Assembly: GCA_934098295.1 (NCBI GenBank) | Contig: CAKONV010000013.1 | Span: forward strand, 1-54,791 | Origin: an uncultured Bacilli bacterium | GTDB taxonomy: Bacteria > Bacillota_I > Bacilli_A > ML615J-28 > CAG-313 | Reading direction: 5' to 3' | DNA: 54,791 nucleotides | In this document: positions 44,301 through 52,621 of the stretch, piece by piece | How positions within the stretch are numbered: the stretch's first letter is position 1 | Layout of the letters: each line of letters opens with the position of its first letter | The notes under the pieces: model-generated | The model's database searches: none | Seen by the model: only the letters and a program-made list of their open reading frames with translations | What the model was told of the DNA's origin: nothing | Made by a program: the position numbers and the translations under genes

Positions 44301-46152
44301 AGATAACCGTATGCGTAATGTTAGTTACTGGATCTTTAGAAGATTCTGGAAGTTTTAAATTACTCATTACGTGCCAATCGCATGTAACATAATCTACGCC
44401 TTTATCAATCCATTTTTGTACTTCTGGGTAATCAACAAATTGCGTAAATGTATACGTAGAAATCTTTAATCCAGCTTCTTTATATTTTGCCAACCATTCA
44501 TCACTGTTACTTGCAGTACCAGTTACATTAATACTAATATCTAAATCATATGTTTTACATCTTTCTAAATATGTTTCACTTTCACATGAATTTACTAAAT
44601 ATTGACATTCTACATCTGAATAACCATTTTGTCTTGTCCAAATTAAACAATTATATTGTGAACCTAACAAAATTGTATCTTCACGCATACCTGCATCTTC
44701 AATGGCTTTCATTAAAGCAGACATTCTTGATTGGTCAGAGTTAGTAATACCAGGTGATGATTTTACTTCAATTACAGCTTTAGCATTATATTCACGACAA
44801 ATTTCTAAATATCTTTCTAATGTACATAATTTAGCTGTATATGAAGGTTTTGTAACTGAACCATTTTGGCCAGGATATCCTGAATTTCTTGTATCAGTAA
44901 CTTCAACATCTTTTAAAACACTCCAAGGTGTAGATGCAATTGTATATCCGCCAAATGTATCATTATGGCTCATAACAAAAACACCATCAGATGTTTGTTT
45001 TAAGTCACATTCTAAAGCTTGATATTTAAGTACTTGTACTGCATACAAGAACGCTTCTTCTGAATTCATTAATCCATAGTAAGATCCGGCATGACCAATA
45101 AATGTTACATCATAATTCCAAACTACTTCTATAGTTCTTTCAAATGTAGCAATATTACCAGCTTTATCACTTACTGTATATACTAAATTATAAAAACCAT
45201 ATGTTTTATTATCAACGGTGCCATCAACTTTTACATTTGCAGTAATGTCACCATCTATATCATCGATAGCCTTAATTCCCTTCATTGGATCAAACTCTTT
45301 ATTCCAATTTAAGAAATTCTTTTCTGCAACGCCATCAGATAAGACAAATTCAGGAGCTTTTAAGTCTGGAGTTACTTTCTTTACATTAATAGTAATACTA
45401 TCTTCAACACCTTCAACCATTGCTTTGATAACAACAGTTCCTTCTTTTATACCAGTAACTTTACCATTTTCTACAGTAGCTATTAATTCATCACTTGATG
45501 ACCATTTAATTTCTTCTTTACTGTTGGTTTGAACACTTAATTCAATAGTTGAGCCCTCTTCTACTTCAAGCGCACCAGATATTTTTAAATATATAGCTTC
45601 CGGTTCTACTTCTACGGTTACTTTATATTCTGCTTTGATTCCATCAATAACTACAGAAATTGTTGCGGTACCGGCCTTAATACCTGTAACAATACCATCA
45701 GATACAGTTGCAACACTTTCATCGCTTGATTTCCACACTCTCTCAGCGCTTAAATTTATATTACCAGAACTCTTTAAATTTAAAATAAGAGTTTTTCCTT
45801 CAAATACTTTATCACTATTAGCAGTTATCTCTAATTTTCTACTGTCAATTACTCTTACATGCATTTTAACACTTTCTACAGTAGAATCCTTAACACTAAT
45901 AGTAACATCACTTTCGCCAACATTTAAAGCCGTAATCTTTCCATCTTTAACATCTATAACATTTTCATTTGAAACTGCATAGATGAAAGTAGGATTGTAC
46001 ATACCTACAGCCTTAATGCCTATATAACAAGATTCACCAACTTCTAGGGTCGCCGATGACTTGTCAAGGCTTAATTTTGGTGTTTCTTCTTTACAAGCAG
46101 AAACGCCTAACACTAATAGTATGCTTACTATTAACGCAAAAACTTTTTTCAT
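38362..46152 (-). CDS. Giant surface lipoprotein: Ig-like repeats, GDPD-like domain, two beta-helices, Amidase_2 domain
   Basis: The 2596-residue protein starts with a lipoprotein signal; the lipobox ends at C20 (VLGVSAC). In order I see three Big_2-like domains (about 26-258), a DUF5011-like domain (266-345), a GDPD-like domain (350-595; H354, E381, D383, H396, E462), an Flg_new repeat (615-670), an unknown 175-residue segment (675-850), two Flg_new repeats (850-990), a right-handed beta-helix (1000-1310), Flg_new (1350-1415), a second beta-helix (1420-1745), two more Flg_new repeats (1775-2043), two Big_2 domains (2048-2215) and an Amidase_2 domain (2290-2515; H2300, H2324, E2446, H2483, C2491). 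The amidase suggests cleavage of peptidoglycan stem peptides. The GDPD-like part could hydrolyse glycerophosphodiesters, but the usual HRG motif reads HAG. No LPXTG motif; anchoring would be by lipid. Confidence 0.9.
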   Translation of the reverse strand: MKKVFALIVSILLVLGVSACKEETPKLSLDKSSATLEVGESCYIGIKAVGMYNPTFIYAVSNENVIDVKDGKITALNVGESDVTISVKDSTVESVKMHVRVIDSRKLEITANSDKVFEGKTLILNLKSSGNINLSAERVWKSSDESVATVSDGIVTGIKAGTATISVVIDGIKAEYKVTVEVEPEAIYLKISGALEVEEGSTIELSVQTNSKEEIKWSSSDELIATVENGKVTGIKEGTVVIKAMVEGVEDSITINVKKVTPDLKAPEFVLSDGVAEKNFLNWNKEFDPMKGIKAIDDIDGDITANVKVDGTVDNKTYGFYNLVYTVSDKAGNIATFERTIEVVWNYDVTFIGHAGSYYGLMNSEEAFLYAVQVLKYQALECDLKQTSDGVFVMSHNDTFGGYTIASTPWSVLKDVEVTDTRNSGYPGQNGSVTKPSYTAKLCTLERYLEICREYNAKAVIEVKSSPGITNSDQSRMSALMKAIEDAGMREDTILLGSQYNCLIWTRQNGYSDVECQYLVNSCESETYLERCKTYDLDISINVTGTASNSDEWLAKYKEAGLKISTYTFTQFVDYPEVQKWIDKGVDYVTCDWHVMSNLKLPESSKDPVTNITHTVIFKDYDGKVLKVAKVKDGRTAAAPTNPTRLGYNFIGWDKSIVNVKEDFEVTAQYEICHYSITYEKNLATIIKSSWESKEAFVGEFYGDLYNWFIENASYLNEFVKVDNGKVTITKNGVTVNFSNVNELIAIDIYDFEKTVSNFIYKPVSRNADGSCVIEHSEAYFLNSEKYRVKYQALDAWFYNCIKSAYPAYDDTYTPTSAGKIQIMFRFHQWAKGTSIVAFNNLPSKYIVKENTDVTAVLPTNPNSYTVEDEFDLPLASGSVKFLGWFLDRECTIEINKITKGMTGNIILYAKWEYTAPIVESNITFVLNDGYFEEGTEVPTKYEEGKELVLPTPLKDGYTFLGWTLTALDENYITVIPADLTGDVTLYANWKENIVVVEEIVVDPNGEYKTIADALKVATKNTRIIVKAGTYSEDLTINLDGITLIGPNNKLSGMNSNRKDEAVITGKITLEKGVKNISILGFKLAATTALYAIDENENINVSYNIIEGTADKAGSSSAGYGQLHFQGTSSNLVIEYNKFNLLSKFNYYSCVYTLGFVTNAEINYNYITNNCPTSQNVFGFWLKNAAGVININNNESYRFAGDYWTFWVGQTSLAENTKISINDNNFDSDSASNAQCGIAVHNAKYDSIEINYIGNTFSYTKDTIFSIQGASTADTTSKPHVKIMYNKILNTSARMRFCINDANFYFGKNYTAIAYSDQGTPNIKAAEAAKDDFKSPMELDEAYEETKMCAINYELDGGILGEGSPLKYQPGYALRLVDPVKDGYKFLGWSLVKGSKDYITIIPASQTGEITLYANWKEIKPALKVGPGLDYETIEAALAAATEGDTIELVAGTFKGATINKSVTIIGPNTFVNPSKETRAAEAIINSDLIIEANDVEINGVCLTGEARIVGSAAISIENLSVKYVLVDKSTVNGKDNAAYYFVPNDNVIYKNISITYSRTNAGSGRQMILYGYNLENLTISDCEFYGAYSTYNDGIKINNAGLFGVKGEVKITNNSFDGYQQYTIWLMSYGAGNYVIENNKFNNIGVAAYHPALRMDSYVDTETDKVNVSFCFNTITKGYMFIRFEESKALTGDNTTVNVNYNLLINCSDAEFYIKNSNPSVKVNGDNNYYGTPNPSDSKFKNVTSHDNTYASPEDVPTIDEIRGGGEVEKIYSKINYVLNGGEVIAASRYLEGVGYVLPIPTKVDFKFIGWSLTEGGTEYITEISKDMKGDVTVYANWEEIEFFKITYVFNGGYSNESIFENRGDAPHFDINNFNYNNGTFWSGRYTTDIFIGDPGSDPGATFSDRIYIAKNKDTGLYEILDIIATGGSKWAEGAEYVITISNSYGGYYANINPITRNLKKGFHVVFSGDFTTASADNPITVCFFETLPKGAEEVTVKVSTVDSLLVPGNLGFTFLGWFDKDGKKYNSIDDIKESITLYAKWKAVNPVTSILVEDICDELFTGQKYQIKAKVQPDDAYFQQLYYTSSNTDILQVSTTGELTAINEGKATITITDYMGYFKFEKEIVVYSLDTIDATFEDGYIGVLKPNEVVQLFVKAYGKDVSKVTFKFTSLNTDIATVSETGLITAVKDGYVDILITAVGIDANLTIGVNVKTLSNDTEIDKLLSLLVMSNFPVVETGNVSLYNDGRKKVFVPVYGSVNRYLFDKFTVDETYYANTEKNPNNHQNRRSTDQIEFVTVHDTATLTGTVVSIAQGMSSGETSIHYTVGNDAIYGVVPEKYIAYHAGDGTKVAFTWTKTDAKATGNVAPEFDIAQAGGSYYLTVNGVLTSVAIPKVDNLVPTKDLLTRLGPVWKVENGYYYVGGPLWYSEYGRFGSKGGNNNSIGIEMCVNTSGDIYDTWQRTAQLVADILIRNNLDTTRVKQHNTWSGKNCPQCLIEGGYWPEFMKMVELQYEIQKNYKDATISIQSNNPELVDNTGRVISHPEKTTTVTYTLTVELNGETRKITLSNVIPGTTTWEQWDGTYSASTVWNNGYFAR

Positions 46153-46205
46153 ACTATACTTTTCTCCTCCTCGTATTAGTTTCTGAAAGCCTTTACAGCA
46201 ATTTA

Positions 46206-46234
46206 ATTATATCATGAAAACGTTTAAATGTCAT
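46206..46234 (-). promoter_or_regulatory. Promoter of the giant lipoprotein gene
   Basis: On the minus strand ATGACA (46229-46234), a 17-base spacer and TATAAT (46206-46211), extended as TGATATAAT. A leader of about 45 bases and the ribosome binding site GAGGAGG follow. Confidence 0.75.
46215..46228. promoter_or_regulatory. cre-like site within the giant gene's promoter spacer
   Basis: TGAAAACGTTTAAA matches 13 of 14 positions of the catabolite responsive element consensus TGWNANCGNTNWCA. It fills the space between -35 and -10, where CcpA binding would block polymerase. Confidence 0.5.
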
Positions 46235-46253
46235 ATAAAATGTACTTATTTTT

Positions 46254-46294
46254 AAAAAAAGGTATGTTTAAAGCTCAAAGTCTTTAAACATACC
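46254..46294 (-). terminator. Terminator of polC
   Basis: GGTATGTTTAAAG (46261-46273) pairs with CTTTAAACATACC (46282-46294). On the minus strand the hairpin is followed by seven T. Confidence 0.85.
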
Positions 46295-46325
46295 TAATAA
46301 ATTCGATTATTATTTTCCAATAATG

Positions 46326-49300
46326 CTAGAATAAATTATCATCATCCGGTAAATTATCAAATACACCCAACACTTTTAATTTTGCAAATTGAGTTTTATT
46401 TACAGATGTTCTTGTTTCAAAATCCTTTTTTGAAGTAAAAGGAGATTTATTCCTAGCTTCAACAATCGAATTAGCAACAGCCTCACCTAAAGAAGCAATT
46501 GATGAAAAAGGCAAATATAATGATTTTTTATCATCAGAAATAACAAAATCGGTAGCTAAAGATTTATTAACATCTATTTGTTTAAAAGAATAACCTCTTA
46601 AAACCATTTCTAAAGCAATTTTTAATTCATCGTAAAGATTTTCTTCTTTATTTGTTACTTCTTCATGTTCTTTTTGTTTTTTCTCAATTTCTAATATTCG
46701 ATTACGAATAGCATTTTTTCCCATTGCAAAGACTTCAGCATCCAATTCTTTAGCCCTTACAGAAAAATATACAGCATAATAATATATTGGATGATGAACT
46801 TTAAACCAACCAATTCTTAGAGACATAATAACGTAGGCAACGGCATGAGCTTTCGGAAAAAGGTATTTAATTTTCTTACATGACCAAATAAACCAATCAG
46901 GAACATTATGGTTTTTCATATTTTCAATTTGATTATCCTTTAATCCACGGCCCTTACGTACATCTTCCATGATTTTAAAAGCATCAGCAGCTTCAACACC
47001 AATATTAATTAGATAAATCATAATATCATCACGACATCCAATTACATCCTTAAATTCAACTTGAGGAAATTGTGGCAATGCACCCTTAACCAAAGCTTCA
47101 GCGTTACCATTCCAAACATCTGTACCATGTGATAAACCAGAGACTTTTATAATGTCATTATATGTTTTTGGTTTAATTGTTTCTAACATTCCTCTAACAA
47201 AGTTGGTACCAAATTCTGGCAAACCTATTGTTCCACTACTTAAAGAATCAACATCATCACCGACAATATGTAAAGCATCCTTAGAACTGAATAGTGAAAT
47301 AACGCCATCATCCACAAAAGGAATGTCTTCAACTTTATCAAATCCAAATTCATTATAATTAGCATGCACATATTCCATTAATTTCTTAATCATAGTCGGA
47401 TCATCATGACCTAAAATATCTAACTTTAATAAATTAGCCTCAAAAGTGTGATAATCATAATGAGTTGTACGCCAAACAATTTGACTTAAGTCATCTTTTT
47501 CGGTAACTGGTGGAAATTGAACTGGTGTTATATCATAAATATCAATAGTATCAGGTACAACAACAATACCACCTGGATGTTGACCAGTAGTTTTCTTAGA
47601 ACCAGCAAGAAATAATGCTAATCTCTCTAATTCACTTTGTCTTTTTACAATATTGTGAGCATTATAATAATCTCTAACATAAGCATATGCGGTTTTATCC
47701 ATAACAGTAGTAATCGTACCAGCTCTAAAGGCATTTTCCACACCAAAAACCTCTTGTGTAAACAAATGAGCTTTAGCTTGATAATCACCAGAGAAATTTA
47801 AATCAATATCGGGACATTTTTCTCCAGTAAATCCTAAGAAAGTTTCAAAAGCAATATTCATGCCCTCTCTTTTCATAATGGTATTGCATACTGGACAATT
47901 TTGAACAGGCAAATCAAAACCGCATCCAACTGTTGATAAAATGTCTTCCAAATATTTAGGAACATGTGGTTGTGGATATTTTTCTTTTTCTTCAGCAGAA
48001 AACTTAAAAGCCGTAAAATGACATTTTGGACATACATAATGAGGTGTTAAAGAATTAACTTCTGTTATTTTCATCATCGTCGCCGCTAAACTAGATCCAA
48101 CTGAACCTCTACTACCAACAACATAACCATTATCATTCGAGTTTTTAACTAACAAATGGGAAATATAATAAACAGAAAAATAACCATGACCAATAATTGC
48201 ATCTAATTCCCTGTTTAAACGATCTTCTACATATTTAGGCACATTTTCACCATACATTTCATGTGACGTCTTATTACATAAATCATATATGGCTTGTTTC
48301 ATGGAAGGAACGCCGTAATCTTTTCTAAAATCGTCACGAGGAACAAACAATTTTTTTGGAAATAAATCATACTCTTCAATTTGGTCATTAATAATATTGG
48401 TGTTAGTAACAACTATCTCATATGCTAATTCAGCAGGTAAAAAAGAAAATTCTTTAAGCATTTCCGACGTATTTCTAAAATGCATATCAGGAATTTGTTC
48501 ATAACCAGCAAGTTCATGAGGTCCACCACCATTAGGTCTAGCAACATCTAAATATATTTTTCTAAATTCCGAATCTTCTGGAATCAGTTCATGAACATCA
48601 CCAGTAGCCACAACAATTTTATTCTCTTCTTTAGCTACCTTAATAATTAATTTTATAGTATCCAAAATGTATTCATTAGCACCTTCATCCTGAGTTTTTT
48701 CAAACAAAAAAGAATAGCATGAAGGTGGTTGTACTTCAATATAATCATACATTTTTACTTTTTCGCGCAATATTTCTTCAGTTTTTTCTAATGCTGCTCT
48801 AAACACTTCACCATTTACACAACCACTACCGATTAAAATACCATCTCGATACTTTTCTAGTACTTCTCTTACAACCCTAGCATTTCTTTGATAATGCTTT
48901 GTTTGTGAATCAGAAATAATCTTATACATATTTTTTAATCCAACTTTATTCTTTACCAGAATATTTAAATGAGTTGGAAAAACATAACGGAATATTTGAT
49001 TTTTATCGATTAAAGAATTCAAATCTTTATAATTAGTAATTCCTAAATCAGTAATGTCACCAAGCATTTTCATAAAAACATTATTAGTAGTTCTTGCATC
49101 ATGAATAGCTCGGTGTTGTTGTTCAATTTCAACTTTTAAAAATCGAGCAAGAGCACCTAAGTTAAATCTTTTAAGACCTTGATTTGCATAAATTGCTCTA
49201 GCAACCATAATTGTATCGATACATGGATATGGATGTTCAAAAATGCCTAAATTACGCATTTTTTCATATATAAAATCGGTATCAAATCTTGCATTGTGAG

Positions 49301-50840
49301 CAACTAAAATAGAATCACGTATAAATTCTTTAAAACTAGGTAGTACTTCTTTAATTGATAATGATGAAAAAACCATATCATTAGAAATATCAGTTAAATT
49401 AGCAATGTAATCAGATATTCTTTTTTCAGGTTTAACAAACTCAGAAAAAGAATCAATGATTAATCCATTTTTAACTTTTACCGCACCAATTTCAATTATT
49501 TCGTTAAAATTAATACATAAACCTGTTGTTTCAATATCGAAAATTACGAAAGTTGCATCTTGTAATGGAATATCTTCATTAGTAAGAGCAATTTTTATAT
49601 CATCAACATCTATATAATTAGCCTCTAATCCTGCTATTGGTTTTATACCAGCAGCTTTTGCTAATTTAAAAAATTCCGGCATTACGTGACAATTTTCATG
49701 ATCGGTAACCGCAAGAGCTTTGTGTCCATATCTTTTAGCTTGTTCAACATATTCTTCAACATTCAAGATACTATCAAGTACACTCATTTTTGTGTGTGCA
49801 TGAAGTTCAACCCTTTTTTCATCTTGTCCATCAAATCTAGCTCTATATGTGTCTTCACCACAAATAGTTATTTTATCACACATAATTACAACAGCACGAG
49901 CAAAATCATCCCATTGAATAGTACCGGTAACTTCAACATTAATTTTAACCTTTAATTGTTTTTCAAAAATATCTTTTTCAAACTCTTTATAAAATCTTTT
50001 AATAATAATTGAATCTTTATAATTTGTAATAATTCCTGTAAACAAATTATATTCTTTACCATTTTTGCTTTTAATAGCTTTATTTTCAAATTTAGCGATG
50101 ACACCACGTGTACTAACTTTAACAGTACCATTTATTTGTTTAAATTCAGCAACTTCCATGCTTGTTAAAGGAATATCTTCTAGTTTTACTTCAGCTTTAT
50201 CCTTATAAACATAACCTTTATATTCAATTTTTGAATTGTTAGTTTCAGCTTCAGCCATTTTTCTTTGATATTCTTCTAAAGATTTAGCGGTATTAAGACT
50301 TTGGGCAACCGAGAATTCCGATTCATGTTGAGCTTTTATATCAACTTCCTTATCACTAATTATTGTTTTTAATGTAACATTATCAAGTCCATAATTTTTA
50401 AAATATTTTAACAAATAATAAAACTCATAATCAACTACTTTTTGTTCAGCATCATTAAAAACAAAAAGTCTAATTTCATTGTTAAAAATCATCACTTTAT
50501 AACGTTCTAAAATTAAAATTTCTTTTCTAACGGTAGAAAGCACTCTTATTCCATCATGAAAGTATTCTTCGATTAAATCATCAACGATAGTTTTGTCACG
50601 ATAACAAAATGTAAACTTACAATCTATAGCATTTAAATTATTAAACATATAATTTTTTATTGAAGCCATTAAACTATTTACCTTGTTGCAAGGTAATAAA
50701 GAATCAAATTCTAAAGTTAAACGCCATGTTTTGTTATCCTTTAACAATTCTGTGTTAACCAAACTGCCAGATATAATATCATCAGTAGGATTAATATTTA
50801 GTCTAGATAACATGTTCAACCAACGCTGATTTTTGTTCAT
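46326..50840 (-). CDS. polC: DNA polymerase III alpha subunit, PolC type
   Basis: The 1504-residue enzyme is the leading replicative polymerase of Firmicutes and Mollicutes. Order: N-terminal domain, OB fold (about 230-330), PHP domain with VELHAHTKMSVLD near residue 345 split by a DnaQ-type 3'-5' exonuclease (about 430-600, FVIFDIETTG), zinc-binding cysteines (CPKC, CPVC near 945-985), the polymerase palm with the acidic motif PDIDLNFSGD, fingers and C-terminal helix-hairpin-helix (SIASLGEAVANSI). Length is slightly above B. subtilis PolC. AAAGGAG lies before the ATG, 19 bases after the helicase gene, so these are one operon. Confidence 0.99.
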   Translation of the reverse strand: MNKNQRWLNMLSRLNINPTDDIISGSLVNTELLKDNKTWRLTLEFDSLLPCNKVNSLMASIKNYMFNNLNAIDCKFTFCYRDKTIVDDLIEEYFHDGIRVLSTVRKEILILERYKVMIFNNEIRLFVFNDAEQKVVDYEFYYLLKYFKNYGLDNVTLKTIISDKEVDIKAQHESEFSVAQSLNTAKSLEEYQRKMAEAETNNSKIEYKGYVYKDKAEVKLEDIPLTSMEVAEFKQINGTVKVSTRGVIAKFENKAIKSKNGKEYNLFTGIITNYKDSIIIKRFYKEFEKDIFEKQLKVKINVEVTGTIQWDDFARAVVIMCDKITICGEDTYRARFDGQDEKRVELHAHTKMSVLDSILNVEEYVEQAKRYGHKALAVTDHENCHVMPEFFKLAKAAGIKPIAGLEANYIDVDDIKIALTNEDIPLQDATFVIFDIETTGLCINFNEIIEIGAVKVKNGLIIDSFSEFVKPEKRISDYIANLTDISNDMVFSSLSIKEVLPSFKEFIRDSILVAHNARFDTDFIYEKMRNLGIFEHPYPCIDTIMVARAIYANQGLKRFNLGALARFLKVEIEQQHRAIHDARTTNNVFMKMLGDITDLGITNYKDLNSLIDKNQIFRYVFPTHLNILVKNKVGLKNMYKIISDSQTKHYQRNARVVREVLEKYRDGILIGSGCVNGEVFRAALEKTEEILREKVKMYDYIEVQPPSCYSFLFEKTQDEGANEYILDTIKLIIKVAKEENKIVVATGDVHELIPEDSEFRKIYLDVARPNGGGPHELAGYEQIPDMHFRNTSEMLKEFSFLPAELAYEIVVTNTNIINDQIEEYDLFPKKLFVPRDDFRKDYGVPSMKQAIYDLCNKTSHEMYGENVPKYVEDRLNRELDAIIGHGYFSVYYISHLLVKNSNDNGYVVGSRGSVGSSLAATMMKITEVNSLTPHYVCPKCHFTAFKFSAEEKEKYPQPHVPKYLEDILSTVGCGFDLPVQNCPVCNTIMKREGMNIAFETFLGFTGEKCPDIDLNFSGDYQAKAHLFTQEVFGVENAFRAGTITTVMDKTAYAYVRDYYNAHNIVKRQSELERLALFLAGSKKTTGQHPGGIVVVPDTIDIYDITPVQFPPVTEKDDLSQIVWRTTHYDYHTFEANLLKLDILGHDDPTMIKKLMEYVHANYNEFGFDKVEDIPFVDDGVISLFSSKDALHIVGDDVDSLSSGTIGLPEFGTNFVRGMLETIKPKTYNDIIKVSGLSHGTDVWNGNAEALVKGALPQFPQVEFKDVIGCRDDIMIYLINIGVEAADAFKIMEDVRKGRGLKDNQIENMKNHNVPDWFIWSCKKIKYLFPKAHAVAYVIMSLRIGWFKVHHPIYYYAVYFSVRAKELDAEVFAMGKNAIRNRILEIEKKQKEHEEVTNKEENLYDELKIALEMVLRGYSFKQIDVNKSLATDFVISDDKKSLYLPFSSIASLGEAVANSIVEARNKSPFTSKKDFETRTSVNKTQFAKLKVLGVFDNLPDDDNLF

Positions 50841-50859
50841 ATAAAAAACTCCTTTCTTT

Positions 50860-52593
50860 TTACCATTTAATATCTATTCTCTGTTTTCTTTTAGGTTTAT
50901 TCTTTTTACTATCAAATTTTATTTTATTATTTTTCCTATCTTTATCACTTTTACTTCTTTTTTTGCTTTCATTATTTTTCTTATCTCTACTACCAGCAAT
51001 CTCAACTGTTATTTCTCTATCATTAAAAAATTTACCATTTAAATTTTTCATAACAATTGGAGCTTGTTTTAAAGGTATTTCAAAAAAAGAAAAGGTCGAA
51101 AGAATATCAATATTAATTATTTCATCTTTATTAACATGTCTTTTTTCAGTTACTAATGATTTCAAAAGATTTTTATTTAAATTATCGACTAATCCTAAAT
51201 TTATGAAAATACGTACAAAATTATCAGGTGTTTTATTTCTTTTATGTTCTTTAGATACTTCTTCTAGCACCCTAATATCAGTACCATCATCAGAGGTTTT
51301 AGCATCACCATCAATTACATGTTTTAACAATAAAGCTGAGATGTCATTGATAGAATATTTTTGTTCTTTTTCTGCTATGAAATCATCAACATATTTTTTG
51401 TATTCATTTATATTATTAAAATTTTCTTCAGCTATAATTTCATCTAATAAATGGTGAATTCTAGCAAGTTTAGATTCTTCATATGTTGGAGGGTCAATTC
51501 TAGAAATAGTTGTTTTCAACTTTTTTTCATATTCTTTAATAATTTTTAGTTGTTTTCTATTTACAAAGGTATATGCCGTACCTTCTCTTCCTGCTCTTGC
51601 CGTACGGCCAATTCTATGAACATAATATTCAACATCATCAGGTATATCGTAATTAAAAACAACATCAATTCCAGAAATATCTAATCCTCTAGCTGCAATA
51701 TCAGTAGCAATTAGTACCCTAATCATACCTTGTTTGAACATTTTCATAACTTTGTCACGAGCTTCTTGACGAAGATCACCATGTAAACATTCAATTTTAT
51801 AACCTCTATCAATTAAAATAGTACCTAATTCATCGACATTCTTTTTTGTTTTACAAAAAACTAGGGCTTGTTTGAAATTATATGCATTAAGCATTCTACA
51901 AAGACAATCAACCTTATTTTTTTCTAATAATTCAACATAATATTGACTAACCTTAGGTAATTCTTTTTTTTCATGAAATGTTTTTATCATTAAGGGATTA
52001 TTTAAATATGTTTCTGCTATTTTTTTTATCGATTCTGGCATTGTAGCTGAAAATAATAATGTTTGGTGATCATGGTTGACATTTGTTAATATTTCATCCA
52101 ATTCTTCTTTAAAGCCCATGTCCAACATTTCATCAGCTTCATCTAAAACTAAGTATTTTAAATTGGTAAAATTTAAGGTTTTTCTACTTAAATGGTCACG
52201 AATTCTTCCTGGTGTACCAACAATTATTTGAGGATGTTTTTTTAAATCCTTAATTTGAAATTCAATATTTTGACCACCATATAAAACTTGAGCTTTTACA
52301 CCTTCAATATTTACTAAAAGTTTACGAAGTTCATTACATACTTGTACAGCCAGTTCTCTAGTAGGACAAATTACAAGAGCTTGAACATTTTTTTCCTCTT
52401 TATTAATCATATTAATCAAAGGGATTCCATAGGCAAATGTTTTCCCCGTACCCGTTGGAGCCTGAGCAATCAAATCTTTATTTTCCAAAACAATCGGGAT
52501 TGCCATCTCTTGAATTGGGGTTAATTCAATATAGTTCTCGTTTTCCAATGCATCAATTATTTCTTTTTTTATTTTTAATTCTTTAAATTGCAT
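50860..52593 (-). CDS. DEAD-box RNA helicase with DbpA-type RNA-binding domain
   Basis: The 577-residue protein has the full DEAD-box core: Q motif (ELTPIQEMAIP), Walker A APTGTGKT near residue 45, DEAD near 153, SAT, and HRIGRTARAG near 325. A helical linker, a DbpA/CsdA RRM-like domain (about 465-535, RIFINLGLVDNLNKNLLK) and a Lys/Arg-rich tail follow. Such helicases (CshA, DeaD, DbpA) act in ribosome assembly, cold adaptation and mRNA decay; which subgroup applies is not clear. It lies between the ABC-F gene and polC on the same strand. Confidence 0.94.
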   Translation of the reverse strand: MQFKELKIKKEIIDALENENYIELTPIQEMAIPIVLENKDLIAQAPTGTGKTFAYGIPLINMINKEEKNVQALVICPTRELAVQVCNELRKLLVNIEGVKAQVLYGGQNIEFQIKDLKKHPQIIVGTPGRIRDHLSRKTLNFTNLKYLVLDEADEMLDMGFKEELDEILTNVNHDHQTLLFSATMPESIKKIAETYLNNPLMIKTFHEKKELPKVSQYYVELLEKNKVDCLCRMLNAYNFKQALVFCKTKKNVDELGTILIDRGYKIECLHGDLRQEARDKVMKMFKQGMIRVLIATDIAARGLDISGIDVVFNYDIPDDVEYYVHRIGRTARAGREGTAYTFVNRKQLKIIKEYEKKLKTTISRIDPPTYEESKLARIHHLLDEIIAEENFNNINEYKKYVDDFIAEKEQKYSINDISALLLKHVIDGDAKTSDDGTDIRVLEEVSKEHKRNKTPDNFVRIFINLGLVDNLNKNLLKSLVTEKRHVNKDEIINIDILSTFSFFEIPLKQAPIVMKNLNGKFFNDREITVEIAGSRDKKNNESKKRSKSDKDRKNNKIKFDSKKNKPKRKQRIDIKW

Positions 52594-52621
52594 TATACTG
52601 TCCTTTTCTAAATAATTAGCA

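Noticed and set aside
50963..51457. 164-codon open frame on the plus strand
   Set aside because: It lies wholly antisense to the DEAD-box helicase, with a low-complexity hydrophobic translation and no promoter or ribosome binding site.
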